34,320 nt of DNA from Oceaniradius stylonematis. GTDB taxonomy: Bacteria; Pseudomonadota; Alphaproteobacteria; Rhizobiales; Rhizobiaceae. Each line of letters begins with the position of its first letter. The first letter of the stretch is position 1. The notes beneath the pieces were generated by a model. It saw nothing but the letters and a program-made list of their open reading frames with translations. It did not search any database and was not told where the DNA came from. The position numbers and the translations under genes were made by a program. Shown piece by piece: positions 17,151-25,990 of this stretch. The stretch is from assembly GCF_003149475.2 (NCBI RefSeq), contig NZ_QFWV02000002.1, positions 307,579-341,898 on the forward strand, in the 5' to 3' direction.

Positions 17151-18017
17151 TCAGGAGGCGCCGGCCTTGGCGGCATCGGGCGCCGCATCGCCGGGTTCGG
17201 GATCGTCGTCTTCATCATCCTCTTCATCATATTCGGACGGCGGCGGCTGGAAACGGCGCGCCATGAAGATCGACAGTTCGTAAAGAAGGATGGTCGGCAC
17301 GGCGAGGCCGAGCTGGGTCATCGGGTCCGGCGGCGTCAGGATGGCCGCCGCGACAAAGGCGATGACGATCGCATATTTGCGCTTGTTTGCGAGCCCTTCC
17401 GGCGTCACCAGCCCGGCGCGCGACAAAAGCGTCAACGCGACGGGAAGCTGGAACACCAGCCCGAAGGCGAAGATCAGCGTCATGATCAGCGACAGATATT
17501 CCGACACGCGCGGCAGATGCTGGATCGAGGCGACGCCCTCGCCGCCGGTCTGTTCAAGCGACAGGAAGAACCACATCGCCATCGGAATGATCATGAAATA
17601 GACCAGCGCCGCGCCGATCAGAAACAGGATCGGCGTGGCCAAAAGAAACGGCAGGAACGCGCCGCGTTCATTGGCGTAAAGCCCCGGCGCGATGAACAAA
17701 TAAAGCTGCGTCGCGATCAACGGAAAGGCGAGCACGAGCCCGCCGAACGCACCGATCTTGATCTGCGTGAAGAAGAATTCCTGCGGCGCGGTGTAGATGA
17801 ACTGCACATCGTCGGCGGTCATGCCGTGCCAGTCGACGGCCCATTGAAACGGCACGACCAACGCGTTGAAGATCGGCGTGGCAAAGGCAAACGACAGGAT
17901 GAAACCGGCAAGAAAGCCGCCCACGCACCAGATCAGGCGGCGCCGCAACTCGACAAGATGCTCCATCAGAGGCGCGGCGGTCGCCTCCATCTGCGCCTCT
18001 TCGTTGTCTCGGCTCAC
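17151..18017 (-). CDS. tatC: Sec-independent protein translocase TatC
   Basis: Multi-spanning receptor of the twin-arginine translocase that recognises folded proteins with RR signal peptides; 288 aa. Hallmarks are MEHLVELRRRLIWC at the N-terminus, the PRVSEYLSLIMTLIFAFGLVFQLPV stretch, and six hydrophobic segments between about residues 30 and 245. The C-terminus is an acidic cytosolic tail (YDEEDDEDDDPEPGD). The GTG start at 18017 overlaps the tatB stop by 4 bases (GTGA) and has GGGAG 9 bases upstream, implying translational coupling. An internal ATG at 17990 is less likely. Last gene of the tatABC operon. Confidence 0.95.
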   Translation of the reverse strand: MSRDNEEAQMEATAAPLMEHLVELRRRLIWCVGGFLAGFILSFAFATPIFNALVVPFQWAVDWHGMTADDVQFIYTAPQEFFFTQIKIGAFGGLVLAFPLIATQLYLFIAPGLYANERGAFLPFLLATPILFLIGAALVYFMIIPMAMWFFLSLEQTGGEGVASIQHLPRVSEYLSLIMTLIFAFGLVFQLPVALTLLSRAGLVTPEGLANKRKYAIVIAFVAAAILTPPDPMTQLGLAVPTILLYELSIFMARRFQPPPSEYDEEDDEDDDPEPGDAAPDAAKAGAS

Positions 18018-18808
18018 GACGTTGTGCTCCCGCCGGTGTCCTGATCGGCGGCCGCCTTGGCGGACTGGCGCTTGCGCGGCTTTGACGATGCGGTCTTCGC
18101 CGAGGCGGTTTCGGCAGAAGCGGTCCGCTGCGATGCGGTCTTCGCCGTCTTGGCCGACGGGGACCTGGATGCTGCGGTGCTTGTCCCCCTCTTGCGTGTC
18201 GAGGACTTGGAGGCCGCGCCGTTCGCCGAGGTCCTGGACGACGGTTCTGCGCCCTTGGCGGGCTTCTCAGTTGCGCCGCCCTTGGCGGTCTTGCCGCGCG
18301 CCCGCGCTGTGGCAGGCGCCTTTGCGGCGGTTGAGGACGCGGGTTCTCCAGCGCGCGCGACCGGCTCCGCCGCCGGCTTTGCGGTCTTGCCGCTCCCGGT
18401 CTTTGCGGCCTGCGCCGCGCGCGCTTTCGCGCCGGCCTGATCGAGGCCCATCTGGGGCGGGCTTTTCGGCAGTTCGGGCAGTTTGCTGTCGCCCATGGCC
18501 CGCTTCATGTCGGCGTCGATGTCGCGGCCAATCTCCTCGAGCGGCTCGGACAGCGGATTGAGCGCGTCCTTGATCTGCTTGCGCGGATCGAGTGATCGAA
18601 CATCGTCGGCGAGCTTGCGCACATCGTCCAGCTCCGCCTCCTTGAGCGCGTCGTCGAACTGCTTGCGGAAATCGCCGGCCATGCGGCGCACGGAACTCAT
18701 CGTGTTGCCGAACCCGCGCAGGACTCGCGGCAGATCCTTCGGTCCGATCACAACGATCAGAACGATGGAAATGACCAGAAGTTCGGTCCAGCCGAAATCA
18801 GGCAGCAT
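18014..18808 (-). CDS. tatB: Sec-independent protein translocase TatB, with long low-complexity tail
   Basis: Works with TatC in binding twin-arginine substrates. The N-terminal MLPDFGWTELLVISIVLIVVIGPKDLPRVLRGFG is the TatB signature: one membrane helix, a GP hinge and an amphipathic helix running to about residue 110. The remaining roughly 140 residues are Ala/Lys/Ser/Thr-rich and repetitive (TASAETASAKTASS), probably disordered and basic. At 264 aa it is much longer than E. coli TatB (171 aa). It lies between tatA (41 bases upstream) and tatC (overlapping). Confidence 0.95.
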   Translation of the reverse strand: MLPDFGWTELLVISIVLIVVIGPKDLPRVLRGFGNTMSSVRRMAGDFRKQFDDALKEAELDDVRKLADDVRSLDPRKQIKDALNPLSEPLEEIGRDIDADMKRAMGDSKLPELPKSPPQMGLDQAGAKARAAQAAKTGSGKTAKPAAEPVARAGEPASSTAAKAPATARARGKTAKGGATEKPAKGAEPSSRTSANGAASKSSTRKRGTSTAASRSPSAKTAKTASQRTASAETASAKTASSKPRKRQSAKAAADQDTGGSTTS

Positions 18809-18849
18809 CGATCAGTTACCTTGCGCACACAGCGCGCGCCGCCCGGCCA

Positions 18850-19089
18850 TCAACCCTTGTTGACGGCGTCCTTGACATCCTTGACGCTCTCTTCCGAGCG
18901 ATGCTCGACGGTGCGGGCCGGCTCCTCGGGCGTCTCCTCGTCCTCGGCGATCTCGTCCTTCATGCCCTTGCGGAAATTCCGGATGCCCTTGGCCACGTCG
19001 CCCATCAGTTCGGGAATCTTGCCGCGTCCGAACAGGAGCAGCACGATGACCAAGACGATGATCCACTGCCAGATGCTGAAGGCGCCCAT
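18850..19089 (-). CDS. tatA: Sec-independent protein translocase TatA
   Basis: Pore-forming subunit of the Tat system, 79 aa. [46 protein letters not shown] shows the short membrane helix, the FGRGKIPEL hinge (FG motif) and the amphipathic helix, followed by an acidic tail. The ATG at 19089 has AAGGGAG upstream. First gene of tatABC, 32 bases after the stop of the ABC ATPase gene, so the two may be cotranscribed. Confidence 0.96.
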   Translation of the reverse strand: MGAFSIWQWIIVLVIVLLLFGRGKIPELMGDVAKGIRNFRKGMKDEIAEDEETPEEPARTVEHRSEESVKDVKDAVNKG

Positions 19090-19121
19090 GGATAGCTCTC
19101 CCTTAAATCCTTTGGGTTCAC

Positions 19122-20240
19122 TTAAGCGCTTTCGCGCCCGCTTTCAAACAGCAATATGTCGCCGTTGCGTACCGAAATGGTGACATCGCGCGCATCGCGC
19201 GCCAACTCGTCGGCGCGGATGCGGGCGCTCACCGGCTTGTCCGCACCCTGGATGGCGATGAGCAACTGTTCGGAAACGCCCAGAAAGCGCCGTGCCGTGA
19301 TCCGTCCCGGGACCGTTCCCGGCGGCGGCATGCCGCCGCCATGGGCGGCAACGTCAAGGCCGGCGGTGCGGATCGCGACCGTCAATTCGCTTCCAGGAGC
19401 GTGGCGGCCTGCGTCGAACCGGCCCAGCGGCGTTTCCACGCCATTGCCCTCGACTCGCGCGTCGAACGTATTGAGTTCGCTGAAGAACCCGGCAACGAAC
19501 AGATTGGCCGGATCGTGGTAGATTTCGTCCGCCGTGCCCGCCTGCACGATCCGCCCGCGGTCGAGAAGAGCGATCCGGTCGCCAAGCCGCATCGCCTCCT
19601 CGGCATCGTGGGTGACGACGATGGTCGTGGCCCGCATCTCGCGCAGGATCGCCAGCGTTTCGGCGCGCACCGAGTCCTTGAGCCGCGTGTCGAGGCCGGA
19701 AAACGGTTCGTCCATCAGCATCACCGACGGCCGCGGCGCGAGCGCCCGGGCCAGCGCGACACGCTGCTGCTCGCCGCCCGACAGGACGTCCGGATAGGAA
19801 TTGACGTGATGGCCGAGCCCGACACGGTCTATCGCCAACTGCGCCTCGCCGGCGGCGATGCGCGCCGCCATGTCGGTCAGCCCGAAGCGGACATTCTGCG
19901 CCACCGTCATGTGCGGAAACAGCGCGAAGTCCTGGAACATCAAGCCGACGGAGCGCTTTTCGGGAGGCTCGAAAACGGAAGGCCCGGCGACTTCGCGCCC
20001 GTTCATCAGGACACGGCCGGCGGTCTGCCGCTCAAGGCCAGCCGCAACGCGCAGGAGCGATGTCTTCCCCGATCCCGAAGGGCCGAGCAGGCACAGGATT
20101 TCCCCCGCCCTGACCGTCAGCGAAATGCCCTTGAGCGTGTGCACCGGCCCGTAATGCAGGTGTATGCCCTCAAAGGTCAGTTCGGCGGCGAAGGTGACGC
20201 CCGTGCGCGGCGGCGGCGCTTTGGCCGGCGCTGAAGCCAT
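19122..20240 (-). CDS. Orphan ABC transporter ATP-binding protein, ferric-iron (FbpC/AfuC) type
   Basis: ATPase subunit of an importer of the CUT1/FbpC superfamily, 372 aa. The nucleotide-binding domain is complete: Walker [10 protein letters not shown] (53-61), Q-loop Gln103 in [10 protein letters not shown], signature LSGGEQQ (153-159), Walker B Asp177/Glu178 in [10 protein letters not shown] and H-loop His211. The C-terminal 130 residues form a TOBE-like regulatory domain. FbpC is the closest recognisable type, but sulfate, spermidine or other polyvalent-ion importers are related. No permease or binding protein is adjacent. The ATG at 20240 is preferred over 20324 because the added residues have no homology. 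It lies between scpB and tatA, where rhizobia normally have no gene. Confidence 0.85.
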   Translation of the reverse strand: MASAPAKAPPPRTGVTFAAELTFEGIHLHYGPVHTLKGISLTVRAGEILCLLGPSGSGKTSLLRVAAGLERQTAGRVLMNGREVAGPSVFEPPEKRSVGLMFQDFALFPHMTVAQNVRFGLTDMAARIAAGEAQLAIDRVGLGHHVNSYPDVLSGGEQQRVALARALAPRPSVMLMDEPFSGLDTRLKDSVRAETLAILREMRATTIVVTHDAEEAMRLGDRIALLDRGRIVQAGTADEIYHDPANLFVAGFFSELNTFDARVEGNGVETPLGRFDAGRHAPGSELTVAIRTAGLDVAAHGGGMPPPGTVPGRITARRFLGVSEQLLIAIQGADKPVSARIRADELARDARDVTISVRNGDILLFESGRESA

Positions 20241-20320
20241 ATGCGTGCCCGTTAAACCCGTGTGACCGCGAGCATCTCTCCGCTCGCCCGGCAGAACCGC
20301 GAGTTCAGCCGGCAGGGCTG

Positions 20321-21097
20321 TCAATCATTGCCCGCTTTCGGTGTCAACAGACCCAGTTCTTCCAGATCGATGTCGGTCAGCGGTTCCTCGTCCTCGCTGA
20401 GCGTGTCCGGATCGGCGGACGGATTGGGCATCGCAAAGCCCGACGGCAGACGGGCGGACAGCAGACCTGCCGCCTTCAGCTCTTCCATGCCTGGCAGGTC
20501 ACGCAGCTCCGACAGGCCGAAATGGTCCAGAAACGCCAGCGTCGTGCCATAGGTCACCGGCCGGCCCGGCGTCTTGCGGCGCCCGCGATGTTTCACCCAG
20601 CCGCTTTCGAGCAGCACGTCCAGTGTGCCCTTGGATGTTTCAACGCCGCGGATCTCCTCCATCTCGGCGCGCGTGACCGGCTGGTGATAGGCGATGATCG
20701 CCAGAACTTCGAGCGCGGCCCGCGACAATTTGCGCTGCTGGATCTGTTCACGGCTCAAAAGGAAGGACAGGTCGGACGCGGTGCGAAATGCCCAGGAACT
20801 GTCGATGCGTACCAGATTGACCCCGCGCGCCTCATAGGTCTCCTGAAGCTGCGCCATCACCAAGGATACATCGATGCCGTCCGGCAGCCGTTCGGCCAGC
20901 GCCTTTTCCGTCACCGGCTCGGCGGAGGCGAAGACCAGCGCCTCGGCCATGCGCGCCGCTTCGGCCAGCGCCATGCGCGTCGCCGGATTGTCGCAGACCG
21001 TGTCGCGGCGGTCCGGCGCGTCGAACGCTTCGTCCAGCACCTGGTTGAGATCGCCGATGCCGAGCGCGTCGCCCCCCTCGTCGATTTGATCCGTCAC
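20321..21097 (-). CDS. scpB: Segregation and condensation protein B
   Basis: Winged-helix kleisin-interacting subunit of the SMC-ScpAB condensin, acting in chromosome organisation and segregation; 258 aa. The core MAEALVFASAEPVTEKALAERLP begins near residue 35, with LSRAALEVLAIIAYHQPVTRAEMEEIRGV and the second winged helix (GRPVTYGTTLAFLDHFGLSELRDLP) following. The C-terminus is an acidic tail. The GTG start at 21097 overlaps the scpA stop by 4 bases (GTGA). The open frame runs far upstream inside scpA, but only this start makes sense. Translationally coupled to scpA. Confidence 0.93.
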   Translation of the reverse strand: MTDQIDEGGDALGIGDLNQVLDEAFDAPDRRDTVCDNPATRMALAEAARMAEALVFASAEPVTEKALAERLPDGIDVSLVMAQLQETYEARGVNLVRIDSSWAFRTASDLSFLLSREQIQQRKLSRAALEVLAIIAYHQPVTRAEMEEIRGVETSKGTLDVLLESGWVKHRGRRKTPGRPVTYGTTLAFLDHFGLSELRDLPGMEELKAAGLLSARLPSGFAMPNPSADPDTLSEDEEPLTDIDLEELGLLTPKAGND

Positions 21098-21972
21098 TGC
21101 GCCGTCTCCCCATCGCTGTCCGCCCCGGTCGTTGCCCGGCCCGCATCCCGCATCATCAGCGGCGCGAACGGCCGGTCCTGCCTGATATCGATCACGCCCT
21201 CGCGCACCATTTCCAGACTGGCCGCGAACGCGCTCGCAATCGCCGTCGTGCGCTCGCGCGGCGACGGCACATAGGCCAGAAGGAACGCATCGAGCGGCGT
21301 CCAGTCGGTCATTGTGCCGATCAGCCGGGTCAGAATGTCGCGCGCATCCTTGAGCGACCAGACGGTGCGCTTTTCCATACGCACTTCGGTGTTGGTGTTG
21401 CGCTGCCGGGTGCCCCCATAGGCCGCCAGCAGATCGTAGAGATTGGCCTGGAATGCCGATTTGCGCTCGATGACGACCGTTTCGGGCATGCCGCGCGCGA
21501 ACATGTCGCGGCCCAGCCGATTGCCGTTGATCAGCCGCGCCGCCGCATCGCGCATCGCTTCGAGCCGGCGCAGGCGGAATTGCAGGATGGCCGCCATCTC
21601 TTCGCCCGACGGCTCGTCGGTCTCGCGCTGCTGCGGCACCAGAAGGCGGGACTTGAGATAGGCCAGCCACGCCGCCATCACCAGATAATCGGCCGCAAGC
21701 TCTATCCGCAGCGCCTTGGCGCCTTCGATGAACGCCAGATACTGCCGGGCGAGATCGAGCACCGAAATCTGCGTCAGATCGACCTTCTGGTCGCGCGCAA
21801 GGTGCAAAAGCAGGTCGAGCGGCCCCTCAAAGCCGTGAACGTCGACGACGAGCGAAGGCTCGCCGGTGGTCCGCTCCGGGCCGTTGTCCTGCCACACGGC
21901 ATCCATCGGCACCGGCCTGGTTGGCCGCTGCGCCTTGGATGTTTCCGCACTCTTGGGCTGCGCCCCTGCCAT
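21094..21972 (-). CDS. scpA: Segregation and condensation protein A
   Basis: Kleisin that bridges the SMC heads and binds ScpB; 292 aa. The signature VDVHGFEGPLDLLLHLARDQKVDLTQISVLDLARQYLAFIE lies at about 43-83, followed by AADYLVMAAWLAYLKSRLLVP. The C-terminal winged-helix part (TAIASAFAASLEMVREGVIDIRQDRPFAPLMMR) is present. About 40 polar residues precede the core, so the start at 21972 could be a little later. It lies 35 bases after nagZ and overlaps scpB. Confidence 0.94.
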   Translation of the reverse strand: MAGAQPKSAETSKAQRPTRPVPMDAVWQDNGPERTTGEPSLVVDVHGFEGPLDLLLHLARDQKVDLTQISVLDLARQYLAFIEGAKALRIELAADYLVMAAWLAYLKSRLLVPQQRETDEPSGEEMAAILQFRLRRLEAMRDAAARLINGNRLGRDMFARGMPETVVIERKSAFQANLYDLLAAYGGTRQRNTNTEVRMEKRTVWSLKDARDILTRLIGTMTDWTPLDAFLLAYVPSPRERTTAIASAFAASLEMVREGVIDIRQDRPFAPLMMRDAGRATTGADSDGETAQ

Positions 21973-22007
21973 CGTGCCGTCGCTCCATGGTGGCCGGCAC
22001 CCGCCGC

Positions 22008-23033
22008 CTAGGCGACCGTTGCGACCAACCGTTCAAATTCATCGCGCAGCGCCGCCGTTTCGGACGCCGCGCTGCCAGTCCGGCGGGCCATGGCGGTGGC
22101 CCGGCCTGCGCGCTCCAGCGCCTTGCCCGACACTTGCGGCGCGGCCTCGGCGACCGGCCGCATTTCCTCGAGCAGGCCGTTGCAGTGTAGAACGACGTCA
22201 CAGCCCGCCGAAAGCGAAGCCTTGGTCCGCGCCGAGAAATCCCCAGAAAGGGCGTGCATGGAAAGATCGTCGGTCATCAAGAGCCCGTCAAAGCCGATCT
22301 GCGTCCGGATCACTTCGCCGATCACGCGGGCGGATGTGGTTGCCGGATTGTCCGGATCGAGCGACGTGTAGACCACATGGGCCGTCATCGCCATCGGCAT
22401 GTCCGCCAACTGCCGGAACGGCTCGAAGTCCGTCGATGCCAGCGTCTCGATGTCGGCATCGACCACGGGCAGCGCCTTGTGGCTGTCGACCAGCGACCGG
22501 CCATGGCCGGGTATATGCTTGATCACCGGCAAGACACCGCCCTCCAGCAAACCCTCGGCGGCAGCCCGGCCCATCTCGGCGACGCTCTTCGCATCGTGGC
22601 CGTAGGCGCGGTCGCCGATCACATCGTGAGCACCGGGAACGGGCACATCGAGCACCGGCAGACAATCGGCGTCGATGCCCAGCGGCAGAAGGTCGGCTGC
22701 ATGCAACCGGCTCATCAGCCGCGCCGTGTGCAGGCCTTGCGCGCGGTCTTTCCTGTAGAGCGCGCCGAGTACCGCGCCCGACGGATAGTTCGGCGCGATC
22801 GGCTGGCGGATGCGCTGCACCCGCCCGCCCTCCTGATCGATGAAAACCGGCGCATCGGTGCGGCCGACGATATCGCGGAACCGCGCCGTCAGATCTGCGA
22901 TTTCGGCCGCTTCGCCGATGTTGCGCGCAAAAAGGATCAGGCCCCAGGGCCGTTCATCGGCAAAGAAAGCCGCTTCCTCGTCGGTCAGACGGGGGCCGGA
23001 ACAGCCGAAAATGATCGCCTTTGATTCGGTCAT
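22008..23033 (-). CDS. nagZ: Beta-N-acetylhexosaminidase (peptidoglycan recycling)
   Basis: GH3-family cytoplasmic enzyme that removes GlcNAc from GlcNAc-anhydroMurNAc peptides during cell-wall recycling; 341 aa. The GH3 NagZ hallmarks are FIDQEGGRVQRI, the catalytic KHIPGHG loop (172-178, His177 the likely acid/base) and LLMTDDLSM with the Asp pair 255-256 that includes the nucleophile. There is no signal peptide, consistent with a cytoplasmic role. The family is also known to influence ampC induction where AmpR exists; no such gene is seen here. It lies between the SPOR gene and scpA on one strand. Confidence 0.95.
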   Translation of the reverse strand: MTESKAIIFGCSGPRLTDEEAAFFADERPWGLILFARNIGEAAEIADLTARFRDIVGRTDAPVFIDQEGGRVQRIRQPIAPNYPSGAVLGALYRKDRAQGLHTARLMSRLHAADLLPLGIDADCLPVLDVPVPGAHDVIGDRAYGHDAKSVAEMGRAAAEGLLEGGVLPVIKHIPGHGRSLVDSHKALPVVDADIETLASTDFEPFRQLADMPMAMTAHVVYTSLDPDNPATTSARVIGEVIRTQIGFDGLLMTDDLSMHALSGDFSARTKASLSAGCDVVLHCNGLLEEMRPVAEAAPQVSGKALERAGRATAMARRTGSAASETAALRDEFERLVATVA

Positions 23034-23110
23034 GGCCCAGCATAACCGCTTGCCGGCAAAACGAAACGGGCGGCCACGCCGCGCGTCCGTTCGTCACGAT
23101 CGAACCCGCT

Positions 23111-25894
23111 CTAGCGGGCGACGAAGCAGTTGCCGCCCGACGCCTTGATGGAGTTGCACAGGGCGTTGGCGTCACCCGAGCCGTTGGCCGCCACCCGCAC
23201 CCGGTAGAACGTGCCGCGTCCCTCGATCACGGCGCGCTGGATCGTCAGACCGCGCCCCGCGATCAGGCCGCCATATTGCTGTGACAGGCGCGTCGCCGTT
23301 GCGCGCGCGGATTCTTCCGAAGGCAAGGCGGCCAGTTGAACGGAAAAGCCGGTCGAGCCGCTGGTCGTCGTCACAGGCACGGCGGCCTGCTGGGCGGCCG
23401 CTGCGGCTTGCGGTGCCGGTGCCGGCGCAGCGGCCGGTGCGGCAGCGACCTGCTGCCGGTTGACCACATTGACCGGCTGGTCCGACGGACGATCGCGGAT
23501 GAGCGGCGGCGTCGCTGTGGTCGTCTGCACGCGCCGAACGACCACCGGTGCTGCCTCGCTGGCGGCCTCAGCGGCCGCTTGGCTTGCGGGGGCGGCAGAC
23601 GTGCTGCTTGCCGCATCGGCTACTGGATCGTTGACCACCGGCGCGGCCGGTTCGGCGGCGTCCGTCACGGGAACGCCGGCGACGGTCTGCGGCGCTTCAA
23701 CGACTGGTGCGGTCTGAGGCGCAGCCGGCTGGGTCGCCGCCGGCGCGGATGCGACAGGCGTTTCGGTGGCGCCTGGCTGGGCGGTGACGGTTTCAACCGG
23801 TGCAGGCGCGCGCTCCTCAAGCGTGCCGTCCGGCCGGACGATCAGCGTGCGCACACGCCGCGGCGTGATCGGCGCGACGGCATCCGATGACGACGCTTCG
23901 GTGCCGCCCTCGGTCAAACGGTCTTCCGCCTTTTCGCCAATCGCCACGGCAGCCGGCAGGCTGTCGGCGGGGGCGGTCGCAATATCGACCGGCTCTTCCG
24001 CGGTCGAAACGAGATTCTGCTGCGAGGGTTCCGCTGTGTCGCCATCGGCGAACACGGCGCGATCCTGGTTCGGCACGGTGGTGCCACCCGGATCGTCCGG
24101 CTCGATCTTGACCGGCGCGTCATCGGCTTCGACGAGCACAGGACCGTCATCGACCGCGCCATCGCCGCCTGAAAGCGCCAGGACGCCGGCAACGCCCGCA
24201 ACCGCCAGGCCGGCCACGACGAGGCCGATGACCATGCCGCGCCGGCCGGACCGTTCGGCCGGCGCCGGCGCCGGCGTGGCATTGTCCTCAACGGCATCGA
24301 GGTCGAGACCGTCCGCACCGCGTTGGACGTTCAGATCATGGCCGACGAATTCCATGTCGCGGGCCAGTTCGGCTTCGAACTGCTCGGAATCGAACGCCGC
24401 CGCCATCGCGGCGGCGGGCGCCTGATCGGCATTTCCCTGCGCGAGACCGACGGGCTGGGGCGTCGCGTAGGGCTCCCGGTCGAACGCATCCTCGAACGCA
24501 GCGCCCACGCCGTCAGGCGCCTCGGCGGGGCGGGCATTGCCGCCATCGAACTCGGGAACCTCGAAGTCGCTGGCCGGAACGGCTTCGAAAGGGCTCATGT
24601 CGACCATGTCGAGCATCGGAGCCGGGTCCGCGTTGGCCGCAGCCATGGCGGCCGGCGGCACGGAGGCCGCATCATCGTCGAGCGACAGGGCGCCCGACAG
24701 ATCGGCATCCAGCGCCGCTTCGAAATCGGCATCCATGGCGTCGAGCGTCCGTGCCACATCCGGCTCGGATGCGGCGGACGCCTCAGCCTCTGCGTCGGCC
24801 GCCGGCGGCTCATAGCCCATGATCGCGGCCAGTTCGTCGACCGGATCCAGCGGTTCGGCTTCGGCCGGCTGATCGTCGGCCGGCGCGGCGTCGGACAAAT
24901 CCCGCGAAACGAAAGGGTCTTCGTTGGCGTCCGTGCCGTCAGGGGCAGAAAGTTCCTCGTCGAACGCCGCGGCGAAATCCTCGTCGAGGCTTGGCGCTCG
25001 TGGCGCCTCAACGCCCATGTCTGGCTCCGGCCCGAATTCGGACCGGTCGGCGGCCTGCAATTCCGGCGCGGACGGTTCATCCCACTTCGGCGCCGGCGTC
25101 TCCGCCGGATCGGCCGAGACATCGCCGGCCGGCGCCGCGTCCAGAGGCGAGGCATCGAAGGGGCCCCGATCCTCCGGCGCCGGATCGACCGGCTCGGCAC
25201 CCCATTCGGCGTCCGGCATCATGCTGGCCGTTCCGGCGGACATCTCCACCGGCGCGGGATCCATATCGTGCGTGGCGGACTCTTCGGCGACAGGCGCAAG
25301 GCCGGCATCGTCCGAAGGCGGCGCAGGATCGGCCGCCGGCGGGGCGGCCATGGCGGGCCCGGTGTTCGCCGGAGGCACGTCGGTGGAGGGCTCGGCCGCC
25401 CTGTCCCCGGCCAGCATCGCGGCCAGTTCGTCTTCCAGCGTGTGCGCAGCGGGCGCCGCGTCGGGAGCCGGTCCAGGTGTTGAAAGAAAGGCCGGCACCT
25501 CGTCGAAGGCGTCGGAAGCCGGCGGCGGCGCCTCCGCTTCGGACGGCGATGGCGGCCATATATCCATGGCAGGCGCGGGGTCGGCCAGGGGCGGCGAAAG
25601 CTCTGGCTCCATCACCGGCGCGGATGGATCGTCGGCCGATGTCGTGGCATCGATATCGGGACCGCCGCCGATGAAGGGCGGCAAGTCCACCGGCTCGGCC
25701 GGCGCTTCCTGCGGCGTCAGTTCGGCAAGCAGCGCATCTTCGAGATCGATCTGCCGCGCCTCGGGTTGCGCGCCGCCATCGGGTTCGAAACCGGCAATCT
25801 GCGACAGTTCGAGCAACGGATCGATCCCGCCAGGGCCGTCGGCCGGCAGGTCATCGTCGGAACGGAAAGGCTTGCGGTCGGCTGTGTCGGCCAT
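23111..25894 (-). CDS. Very long SPOR-domain membrane protein
   Basis: Bitopic inner-membrane protein of 927 aa. Residues 1-550 are acidic and Ala/Pro/Asp-rich, probably a disordered cytoplasmic region. One membrane helix (about 553-575, MVIGLVVAGLAVAGVAGVLAL) follows a basic patch. A Thr/Pro/Ala-rich periplasmic linker leads to a C-terminal SPOR domain (about 849-926, GFSVQLAALPSEE to CFVAR), which binds denuded septal glycan. The domain position between argS and nagZ matches the SPOR gene of rhizobia, but this one looks unusually long. The motif DPxxELxxIxGxEP occurs twice (25-38 and 350-363), and looser acidic amphipathic relatives lie between and after. Its exact division role is unknown. 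Confidence 0.88.
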   Translation of the reverse strand: MADTADRKPFRSDDDLPADGPGGIDPLLELSQIAGFEPDGGAQPEARQIDLEDALLAELTPQEAPAEPVDLPPFIGGGPDIDATTSADDPSAPVMEPELSPPLADPAPAMDIWPPSPSEAEAPPPASDAFDEVPAFLSTPGPAPDAAPAAHTLEDELAAMLAGDRAAEPSTDVPPANTGPAMAAPPAADPAPPSDDAGLAPVAEESATHDMDPAPVEMSAGTASMMPDAEWGAEPVDPAPEDRGPFDASPLDAAPAGDVSADPAETPAPKWDEPSAPELQAADRSEFGPEPDMGVEAPRAPSLDEDFAAAFDEELSAPDGTDANEDPFVSRDLSDAAPADDQPAEAEPLDPVDELAAIMGYEPPAADAEAEASAASEPDVARTLDAMDADFEAALDADLSGALSLDDDAASVPPAAMAAANADPAPMLDMVDMSPFEAVPASDFEVPEFDGGNARPAEAPDGVGAAFEDAFDREPYATPQPVGLAQGNADQAPAAAMAAAFDSEQFEAELARDMEFVGHDLNVQRGADGLDLDAVEDNATPAPAPAERSGRRGMVIGLVVAGLAVAGVAGVLALSGGDGAVDDGPVLVEADDAPVKIEPDDPGGTTVPNQDRAVFADGDTAEPSQQNLVSTAEEPVDIATAPADSLPAAVAIGEKAEDRLTEGGTEASSSDAVAPITPRRVRTLIVRPDGTLEERAPAPVETVTAQPGATETPVASAPAATQPAAPQTAPVVEAPQTVAGVPVTDAAEPAAPVVNDPVADAASSTSAAPASQAAAEAASEAAPVVVRRVQTTTATPPLIRDRPSDQPVNVVNRQQVAAAPAAAPAPAPQAAAAAQQAAVPVTTTSGSTGFSVQLAALPSEESARATATRLSQQYGGLIAGRGLTIQRAVIEGRGTFYRVRVAANGSGDANALCNSIKASGGNCFVAR

Positions 25895-25990
25895 GATAGC
25901 GGTCCTGAACTCTTACCCGGCAGGCAGGGTCGCACCCCGCCCCGCATTGACGCTACTGCCAGCGCAATATGGGCAAAACGTGACCCGCGA

